This document shows, in pieces, positions 56,564 to 64,000 of a stretch of 64,000 nucleotides of DNA. A program made the translations under genes and the position numbers. The DNA is taken from assembly GCF_012489685.1 (NCBI RefSeq), contig NC_080043.1, positions 58,054,289 to 58,118,288 of the forward strand. The letters are read 5' to 3'. Within the stretch, counting starts at the first letter, position 1, and every line of letters starts with the position of its first letter. Below the pieces are notes generated by a model, which searched no databases, was not told the DNA's origin, and saw only the letters and a program-made list of their open reading frames with translations. This stretch comes from Lotus japonicus. Its lineage: Eukaryota > Streptophyta > Magnoliopsida > Fabales > Fabaceae.

Positions 56564-57560
56564 AAATAGAAAAGATAATTAATAATAACATTTAAAAAGT
56601 ATAAGTATAGAATTAAATATGAAAAAAAAATATTACTCGCGTGTGCCTGAGTTAATTTAAGTTGAAAAATTAATTTGAGAACTGAACCAATTACCATTAA
56701 TTTGACGGGGATTTGAAATAAAGTGAACAATTAACCACCCAAACCCGAACTAACTACATTAGGTTTCCTTAGATTATAGGACGATTCGAATAGATAAAAG
56801 CCCTATTAACAATGAAAGATGGTTTGTCTAGTGTTTTTGGAATGCAATTATAGATGACTAGATGAGCCTTGTTATATTCTCCGAAATAAAACATCCAAAA
56901 TTTAATTTCAAAAAAAAATAATCCAAAATTTGTTCCAAACCGTAATTATTGTACTCATTTTAACCTTTTGACTATTTTCATAATTCCAAACGTGCCCCTG
57001 CTTTACAAATGTTTTTTAAGTGCTTTACAAATGTTATTTCTTTTACTATTTTTTTCTAAAAAGAAAAACAAATGCTACTTCTTCTATACCAATTTTTACT
57101 ATTTAACAATTAAAATAATTACTAATATAATAATTAATTAATGGATACATTTCTTATCCAACGGGTGCAGGTCGTAGTAGTAAAAAGTGGTTATTTGAAC
57201 CCTTGAGTTAATAATTCGATTCTCATGTGCCGTACTCTTTAAAAGATCTTTAACATTTATTACATCCGAGTCAGAATTGCAAGAGGAATTTAAATACACA
57301 AAAAATGAATACATTTTTATTTAATTAAAATTTTACTGACACTTCCTCTCTCCTTCGTTCCACAAAGATTATCGTTTAAGGTTGTGACATAAAGATTAAG
57401 ATGACAATTATTGATAATATAATGTTACTATAGTACCCTTATTTTATTTACTAGTACTATGTGCAAAAATTAAATTCTACTGGGATAGAGAATAATGTAG
57501 TTAATAGAGAAGAGTTGTAGTTGGTTGATATATGAGAAGTGATAAGTGAGATGAAATTTA
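56564..57560. other. AT-rich spacer, no gene
   Basis: No coding region. It includes a tail-only insertion (atccaaaattt repeated at 56893-56903 and 56921-56931 around an A-rich insert) and a small direct repeat gctttacaaatgtt at 57000-57013 and 57022-57035. The strand near 57160-57230 has tRNA-like SINE phrases (acgggtgcag, acccttgagtt) too weak to call. Confidence 0.5.
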
Positions 57561-58122
57561 GGCTTAAATATGTTGGAGGTCCCTCTAAAATAGGGGTCAT
57601 TTAGTTAAAGCCCCTACAAATTTTTTTGGGTGGAATAAGCCCCTAATGTGAAAATAATATATAGTGATAAGCCCTTGTCGTGAGGGTCCGTTTAATTTTT
57701 GATGATTCTACAAACGGCGTTGACGTAAATTATATTTTGTGAGAATTATTAGGGTGCCACGTAAGTAAATTAGGGTATTAGGGTTGAAAAAAATAAAAAA
57801 ATAAAAAAATAAAAACCCAAAGTAAAAAATCCAAGTAAAATCCCTAAACGTACTTAGGTTTTTTACTTTGGGTTTTATTTTTATTTTATTTTTTTCAACC
57901 CTCATTTTCTTACGTGGCACCCTCTTTAATTGAATAATATTCACAAAATATAATCCACGTTAGCGCTGTTTGCAGAATCATCAGAAATTAAACGGAACCT
58001 CACCGCAGGGGCTTATCACTATATATTATTTTCACATTAGGGGCTTATTCCACCCAAAAAAATTTGTTGGAGCCTTAACCAAAGGACCCCTATTTTAGAG
58101 GGACCTCCAACATATTTAAGCC
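57561..58122. mobile_element. 562-bp foldback element with 9-bp TSD
   Basis: It starts ggcttaaatatgttggagg and ends with the inverse, cctccaacatatttaagcc. Pairing continues almost to the centre, so nearly the whole element is two arms of about 270 bp. Flanks tgaaattta (57552-57560) and taaaattta (58123-58131) match 8 of 9, a TSD length typical of Mutator-like elements. No coding capacity. Confidence 0.85.
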
Positions 58123-58872
58123 TAAAATTTATTACATGAGGGTATATGTGGAAAAAATTAGTAAAAAATGCATTGTCTTTCTAAAACAACAAACATTTTA
58201 GAATATTAAAAAGATATCTAAAACAACAATCTTTCTGGAACAAAGAGGGAGTACTATTAAAGAATTTTAATACCTTTTGTTAACTTATAACTCAAAAATA
58301 AATATTGGATACGTTAAATTTACTACTTCCTCCTGTATAAAAAAAAGGTAAATATTAGATAAACATGAAAATATTATTGGTCACTTATATTAGAGCTATA
58401 TAAAAATAATATTAGAACACTTAAACTAAAGCCATTTTATCGAAGGTAATTTTTGGGTGATTTAAAAAAGAGTTTAATTTCTATACACCGATGGTGTAAT
58501 TTTTTTTTTACATCGTCAATCAATCAGATTTCAAGGATAATTTTTTTTTACACCGTCAACCAATCAGATTTCAAGGATGTAAGAAAATCTCTCTTTTTAT
58601 TTAATTTCATTAATTACGTGACACATTATTAAAATCTGAGACGGTGTAAAAAAAAATTGTGCATCATCCTTTTTCTCAAATCGTATTTAATAATTTTAAT
58701 AATATAAATGTTTGATGAATTAAAATTTTTTGAAAACTAAAATATAGTAATATTATATAGTGTAACTAGTTTACCAACATGATATATCTAAAAAAAAAGG
58801 TTTACCAACATGCCAACATGACAAATTAGTGATAAATAGAAAAAGAAAATCAAAGGGATCAACAACAACAAT
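58123..58872. other. Spacer with a diverged MITE
   Basis: A decayed copy of the 53458 MITE lies at about 58478-58660, with a partly duplicated left arm (caatcagatttcaaggat occurs twice, at about 58521 and 58561). A tail-only insertion lies at 58769-58812. No gene. Confidence 0.6.
58769..58812 (+). mobile_element. Tail-only retroinsertion with 13-bp TSD
   Basis: gtttaccaacatg at 58769-58781 and 58800-58812 flanks the 18-base insert atatatct plus an A-run. Confidence 0.65.
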
Positions 58873-61071
58873 TTGGCCATGGGTAGAGAGAGGAGCTCCA
58901 ACTTCTCTCTAGAATTGGAGTGGAGGAGGGTGAGTGATCGACTTCCTCCAAAGGGATCCCGGTGGGATAATGCTCAAGGGCGTAGAAACCACTATCATAG
59001 GTCAGCGGGAGCCCCTAAGCCCAGAGGAGTGGAGAACTTTGGAGTGTCCCATCATTCGCCAAGAAGGAACAAGGGTAAGGAGGGGGATACTCTATTCATT
59101 GATGGTCTACCTGATCATATTCACTTCTATCATATTAGAGATATCTTCAAGGAGTTTAACTCCATTGATAGTATATATGTTCCGAGATGGAAGAAGTCTG
59201 GTCGTCGTTTTAAGTTTGGGTTCATTCGATTCAAGTATGTGGAAGAAGCACGCAGAGCCTTTCGAGAACTAAATGGAGCGGTTTTTCCTGGCTGGAAACT
59301 GCTGATGTCATGGGCCATTTATCCCCTCAGCTCACAAAGAAAAGATGGGGATCAAGTTAGAGGTATGAAACGTTCGTCGCCGCCGGAGAGAGGACCTGAG
59401 ATCAAAGAGCGGAGTGCAGGCAGGATATGGCGCAAAAAATATCCCCTCCGAGAAACAAAGGCGGAGCTTATCTTTCTTCCCAGAGACAATGAATTTGAGA
59501 GAATCCAACGCTCGATTGTTGCCACCCTACGGAAGGTACAAAAAACAGAGGATATACAGAGCTTCCTGGTGGGTAAAGGATTCAGTGGAATAACCGCCAA
59601 AAAATTTGGGGCATCTGAAGTTGTCCTTGAATTCCCAAATCGAGACGAGATGCTACATTTTCTGGCAATTGGAGGGGAACGACTTGGCCATAAATTTGAG
59701 TCTTTCTCGTCGGCAACTAATCTCTCAACTCCATCTAGATACTTGAGTTGGCTTGTAATCAGGAACGTCCCCCTGGTTGCTTGGAGCGAGCACTTTTTTA
59801 GTACGATTGCCTCATCCTTCGGGACCTATGTCTGTATGGATTCTGAGACTCAAAACTGCCATCGTTATGACATTGCAAGGATCCTTATATCGTCGTCGCA
59901 GCCGAAGATATCAAATACATCGGTGGAGGTGAATATTGGAGGGCAAGTGATTGCGGTTAACGTGGAATCAGAGCAAACGTGTGATCACCCTATCGTCTCA
60001 AATGATTCAGCTGAGGTTTCCGGGTTCACTACGACAGAAGATAGTGAGGCTCATTTAGATGAATCGAACGCTGGGTCTCACGTGGTTCTAACGCCGGAGG
60101 GGGCGACGGTGGAAACCTCTTGCATTGATGATGGCACGTGCCCTACACATGACAACTCCCTGGTTCCCATTGGAGCTATAGTCAGTAGAACACAGGATGA
60201 TGACGTGAGCTCACTCCCCAGATGGGGAAATATTTTCAAATCGTTGTCTGCCACTGGGGAGCTTGACCTGAGTTTGGGTTGGTCAGAGATCTTTGGGATC
60301 CGTGTGTACCAGAATGTCTTTTCAAAAGTAATCGTTGACGGTATCCCTGACGCACCTACTTGGTTAGTTCAGATGTCTGGTAACAACCCACTGAAGTCAA
60401 CGATTGGCTTATCCTCAAGGGGCCATTTCCCCTTTGATGCGGCGCGACTGATAAGGAGAGGTGCTCCAGACCTCATTCCTTGCCCTAGCCCACGAGAGGT
60501 CTATGGGCCACTTTCATTGGACCAGCCCACGATTATGTCTGATGACTCAACCCCCTCTTTGACTATTATTCCTGAAGTAAGTATTCCCCCTACTCCAAAA
60601 AGAGGGCGTGGTAGACCAAGAAAAGGGTCTAATGCTAGCGGGTCGGGTGGCCCAAGTTCCATACCCAGGACCCGTGCCCAGGCAAATAGAGAAAGAAGTG
60701 GGATGGCTAGCCCTAATCATGAGTCCACCCTCCCTTGCCAATACCTGTTATCTCATCCTCTGGGTTCGGGTACCCTTTCATCCTCTTCCCCTGAACCTTC
60801 GCTTCCCCCTCCCCCTCGCAGAGGTCGACCACGTAAAAGTGCCTTACCTGAGAGTGTGGTGCCTTCGGTGGGTCTGCAGGTCAAGGATGCCTTGGTGCCA
60901 ACTGAGAATAACCAGCTGATGCTCTTGCCTCAGGAAGATCAGAATCCTCAAGGTATCTCGACGAGGGGTCGTAGTGCCTGGAGAATGGGTGTGTATCTCG
61001 GAATGGTGTGCGATTGCTCTGATGAAACTGCTATTCAAGGTTTTATTGATCAAATTGGAGCCAGGAGATAA
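58873..61071 (+). CDS. LINE ORF1, RRM and AT-hook protein
   Basis: 732 residues without interruption, from an ATG in a fair context (GGCCATGG near 58877 lies just inside it). An RNA recognition motif spans about residues 72-148, with RNP2 LFIDGLP (74-80) and RNP1 RFKFGFIRF (112-120). The middle has the domain usual after the RRM in plant LINE ORF1 proteins (LVGKGFSGITAKKFG, SRYLSWLVIRNVPL). The last third is disordered and holds two AT-hook motifs, RGRGRPRKG (about 577) and RRGRPRKS (about 650), which could bind AT-rich DNA. The end reads GRSAWRMGVYLGMVCDCSD, a plant LINE signature. ORF1 proteins bind LINE RNA and escort it. ORF2 follows after 36 bp but is cut by an LTR, so the element is not autonomous. 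Confidence 0.9.
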   Translation: MAMGRERSSNFSLELEWRRVSDRLPPKGSRWDNAQGRRNHYHRSAGAPKPRGVENFGVSHHSPRRNKGKEGDTLFIDGLPDHIHFYHIRDIFKEFNSIDSIYVPRWKKSGRRFKFGFIRFKYVEEARRAFRELNGAVFPGWKLLMSWAIYPLSSQRKDGDQVRGMKRSSPPERGPEIKERSAGRIWRKKYPLRETKAELIFLPRDNEFERIQRSIVATLRKVQKTEDIQSFLVGKGFSGITAKKFGASEVVLEFPNRDEMLHFLAIGGERLGHKFESFSSATNLSTPSRYLSWLVIRNVPLVAWSEHFFSTIASSFGTYVCMDSETQNCHRYDIARILISSSQPKISNTSVEVNIGGQVIAVNVESEQTCDHPIVSNDSAEVSGFTTTEDSEAHLDESNAGSHVVLTPEGATVETSCIDDGTCPTHDNSLVPIGAIVSRTQDDDVSSLPRWGNIFKSLSATGELDLSLGWSEIFGIRVYQNVFSKVIVDGIPDAPTWLVQMSGNNPLKSTIGLSSRGHFPFDAARLIRRGAPDLIPCPSPREVYGPLSLDQPTIMSDDSTPSLTIIPEVSIPPTPKRGRGRPRKGSNASGSGGPSSIPRTRAQANRERSGMASPNHESTLPCQYLLSHPLGSGTLSSSSPEPSLPPPPRRGRPRKSALPESVVPSVGLQVKDALVPTENNQLMLLPQEDQNPQGISTRGRSAWRMGVYLGMVCDCSDETAIQGFIDQIGARR

Positions 61072-61107
61072 CCATAGTTTTCTGCCCCTGCGTGGTGATT
61101 CAGGATC

Positions 61108-61196
61108 ATGGCAAGCAGAATGGAAAAACCGTGGGTAACTTGGAACGTGAGAGGAATGGGGAAGTCCTCAAAAAGGTATGCTGTGAAGATGGCTAT
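61108..61196 (+). pseudogene. LINE ORF2 start, cut by an LTR
   Basis: The ATG at 61108 opens a frame reading WVTWNVRGMGKSSKRYAVKMAI, the beginning of the apurinic-endonuclease-like domain of plant LINE ORF2 (WNVRGLG type). At 61197 it runs into TGTAAGGCCC, the start of a large LTR. The remainder of ORF2 is presumably beyond the LTR element, outside the window. Confidence 0.85.
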
Positions 61197-61868
61197 TGTA
61201 AGGCCCAAGTTTTAACGCTTTGGATAAGTGGATAAAATAAAAAAGTTATTTGATTAAGATAAATTTGGGAAGGAAAGAGGTTCAGGAAAAGTCCAAGAAT
61301 GTATCGAAAAACCGAAAGAGTTATAGCACGACTAACATACGCTTAATCCTAGGTCGAAGGTATTAGTGAATAGTTAATTTACGCTTTAGGACACGATGGA
61401 AACTAATTCCAAAAAATCCTCAGAGAAATGTTAGAACTTCTCTTTTCCGTCCTTAAACAACCATTTCGATGCGAAATCCTGGAAAGTACGAACGTCAAAT
61501 TCCAATTCTCGGAAGTTTGCCGAAACGGAATCCCTGATAGTTCGAAAAACCTAAGATCGACAGACGATGAAGACTTTTTCTATCCGGAAACTCAAATGAA
61601 GATTCCACCCGCGTTCTCCTACTTCTCTCATCATTCCTAATCTTTCTTCAGAAGGAAGTTTTCTCATCCGACGATCACTGCAAAAAGTAGTTTTTCGGGA
61701 TAAACCGACTTACACCGACTTATGCCGATTTTGGATCTTTTGGTTTAATTCCAAGAATCCTATTTTGAGTTCTGGAATTCTGTCGCCAGAACCTATCTTA
61801 GAATGCGCAGAGGAACGCGCAGGAAAAATCGGAATCGCAAAAAAATCATTTTTCCGTTTTTTCCAAAA

Positions 61869-61879
61869 CCTATAAATAG
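61869..61879 (+). promoter_or_regulatory. TATA box in the large LTR
   Basis: CCTATAAATAG about 670 bp into the LTR, followed by a leader with agagagagagag and ccgg phrases, as in plant promoters. Confidence 0.6.
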
Positions 61880-63370
61880 TTGAAAAATTAGATTTTTTGA
61901 GAAAAAAACCCATTTTCCCCCACCCCAAAACCGCGAGTTCCTAGAGAGAGAGAGAGATCCGGATCTTCGTCGTTTCTTGCCCGTTTGCTTCACCGTTCGT
62001 CACTAATCGAAGACCTCGAGGTAGGTAATCTATACTCTCCTTCGAATCGTCGTTTCTGTCCATTTCTCATGCGACTTTCTGAGTTCAAAATTTTGAGGTT
62101 TTTGAAAAACTGTTCAAATCAGCTGATTTCAGCGTCTAAACTTCTTCCCTGCATGCTCCTGAGCGTGTTCTGCGGATTAGATTTTGTCAAAAGTCGACGA
62201 AATGCCGCCGGGATCAATTTCTACCCTAAATACCCATTTTTCGGCAAAGTCGCAACCTTTACGCTCTAATCTATCGACTTGGCTTAGTGCTAGTAGGATT
62301 TGTCGTCATAAACGTCGTTGTGGACGTCCCCATCCAATTTGTTTTTCAAAAATCCAATTTTGAAATTCTGAGCTAAAAATAATGACCAAACTACCCCTAT
62401 ATCAGTTTTCGATCCGAAAATTTTTCCGAGCCTAGAACCGTCTTAGTTACGGCTTATGTTAACCTAGGAACCAAGTTTGATCGAAGAAAAATCGACCCTC
62501 CCAATTAAGGAAAGTGGCCGAGAGCTATATCAAGGGGGGAGGAGAATCCGATTTTTCGAAAACTTGTCTTAACGCGTTAGATTGTCGTACCAAGGAGGTA
62601 GTAGTGTACTGTGTAACCCTAGGACTCTTTGATTGCTGAGTTTCTGACTCTTGGTGTTGATTTCTGTGATTTTTGCTTAAGGGTCGTTTGAGGAGATTCC
62701 CGGAAAACAAGGAGAAGAGCTTGAAGAACATTTTGAGGAGGAAGCTGGAAGACCCACCGGTGAGGGCTACTCTCTGAATTACTAGATAATGCTTTAGGTG
62801 TCGATGAAATTCGACTTGATTTATGTGTTATGCACCTAATTGCTAAATGTCTGAAATGATTTCTGAGGCTTCGGCCGAACTTGTTGAGTACTTGATGCCA
62901 TGATATTGTGTGCTAAATGATTCACATGTTGTGTGCTACATGGTTAACTTAGGATGTGTTGGAATATGCTGTTTATGCCTATTGGTTGAGCTGTTTCATT
63001 GATGCTATTCCACTCGTGCCTATGTTTCTGGAAAGTGAGGATTACGGGCAAGTCATGCCGAATTTTTATGAGATTTTGAGAGAGTTTTAAAGGACGAACG
63101 GAGTTCGGACCTTGTTATGTTTTAATGGATCGAGACCTTCTCAGGGAATTATTTGAGATTATGGGATCTCTGAAACTCATAGGAAGTATCATAAGACTAA
63201 ACGAAATCTATTTTCTCAAAGAAAATTCATAAGACATTAATCAATCTCTAAACCCCTTGAACAATGATAACAACTTTAGATAAGAGCTTAGAGCCTGAAT
63301 ATTAGTCTTGAAGATATGAGAAGTGTCGTCGAGTCCAAGTTTTGAGGAACTTATAAGTTTTCGAGTATGT

Positions 63371-63605
63371 TGATACTCTTTTGCTCGATGAGCAGGTTAA
63401 TGTTTGGCTATCTAAAGTTTAGCCGGGAACTATGAGTTTCCAACTACAATCGTACTCTTTCGCTCGATGAGCAGTTTATTGTTTGGCTATCTAAAGTTTA
63501 GCCGGGAACTTTAAGTTCCAAGTACTTCGGTACCTTTTCGCTCGATGAGCAGTTTATTGATTGGCTATCTAAAGTTTAGCCGGGAACCATGAGTTCCAAA
63601 GTACA
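63371..63605 (+). repeat. Three tandem copies of a 79-bp unit in the large LTR
   Basis: gctcgatgagcag starts units near 63383, 63462 and 63540. Each contains ggctatctaaagtttagcc, a perfect short hairpin, and a gaactttaagttcca-type palindrome. Confidence 0.9.
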
Positions 63606-64000
63606 TTCTTCTTCTTTTGATTAATTCATTTTGTCGCAGGATCGACATTTGCCTTAGGGTATTCTTTTTAGAGACTTTAAGTTATTTAGAACACGTGGCG
63701 ACGTGTCGGGTGAGGTCGGAGACGTTGTTTGGCTAATCACTTGCATTCATGCACTCATTTTGAGGTTAATACACGGCGTGATACCGGACCTCGGTGGATT
63801 CCAAAATGGTCATAAGACCCGGATTTCCATATTTAGGACACTACGGTGGTCCTCAGTAGCAGACGGAATGGCAGACCTACGGGTTCACTGCTGATCTGAC
63901 TACTTTTGTGTGGTGTAAGAGACACGCGAGCAGGAAGGTACCCACCGTGGCTGGTGTTAGGGCCGCCTCGTTGATGTCCATCCTTCTTCCGGAATGCATT

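Larger units (their letters stand above)
61197..64000 (+). mobile_element. Large LTR, 5' part, runs out of the window
   Basis: It begins TGTAAGGCCCAAG right after gctat (candidate TSD 61192-61196). It has a TATA box, a CT-rich leader, splice-donor-like sites (gaggtaggt near 62019, ccggtgagg near 62758) and a tandem array, but no coding motif in 2.8 kb. A gaggcttcggccg phrase (62867) is shared with the solo LTR at 37521 (38804), so the two families may be distantly related. Large LTRs of this form are seen in Ogre-like gypsy elements. The end and TSD partner are outside. Confidence 0.7.

Overview
The window looks like a transposon-rich intergenic block of a dicot plant nuclear genome. Plant evidence: Ty1/copia, chromovirus and Tat-lineage Ty3/gypsy LTR retrotransposons, Helitrons, hAT elements, plant-type LINEs with RRM and RNase H-like domains, tRNA-derived SINEs, and degraded plant exons (HD-ZIP III zipper, TPX2/WDL). 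The style of the SINEs, MITEs and SIRE-like LTR suggests a legume; that is an inference and the species was not determined. I found no intact host gene and no intact RNA gene. Nearly everything is a mobile element or a piece of one, and much of the value lies in the nesting, which target-site duplications (TSDs) let me order.

1-21 kb. A hAT-type non-autonomous element (369-1385, 8-bp TSD). Then a region bounded by 10-bp inverted motifs (1565-1574 and 15476-15485) that carries minus-strand exon fragments of at least two unrelated plant genes; it may be a gene-capturing element. A Ty1/copia element (3828-13893, TSD AAAAT, LTRs with 2 differences) sits in it. A Ty3/gypsy chromovirus (5342-10779, TSD GGCTC, LTRs identical as read, intact 1566-residue gag-pol) sits inside the copia coding region in the opposite orientation. 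The copia element is therefore split, and also carries a nonsense codon and a 2-bp insertion. A SINE with a 15-bp TSD, a decayed Helitron helicase and a LINE tail follow.

21-32 kb. A complete Tat-lineage element on the minus strand (21238-31762, TSD AAGGA). Its pol has three in-frame stops. Between pol and the 3' LTR it carries a large opposite-strand gene with its own TATA box and an 85-bp intron that joins the two reading frames cleanly.

32-41 kb. SINE, second decayed Helitron helicase, three LINE fragments in mixed orientation (one shaped like a twin-priming product), and a 3.08-kb solo LTR (37521-40598, TSD GTTAT) that splits a LINE RNase H domain and contains two tandem arrays.

41-52 kb. 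A non-autonomous Helitron (42212-44579) whose 5' end is duplicated in tandem; a hAT element (44639-45468, 8-bp TSD); the 3' part of a second Tat element with its antisense gene, interrupted by a SIRE-like solo LTR (46427-47644, TSD AACAA); LINE fragments.

52-64 kb. A Helitron 3' end with tandem repeats in its body, MITEs with perfect arms, SINE remnants, a 562-bp foldback element (57561-58122, 9-bp TSD), an intact LINE ORF1 with an RRM and two AT-hooks (58873-61071), and the start of LINE ORF2 cut by a large LTR beginning at 61197 and running out of the window.

Scattered through the window are at least nine very short insertions (about 13-19 bp, usually ending in an A-run) flanked by 11-19 bp direct repeats. 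They look like reverse-transcription events that copied only the tail of an element.
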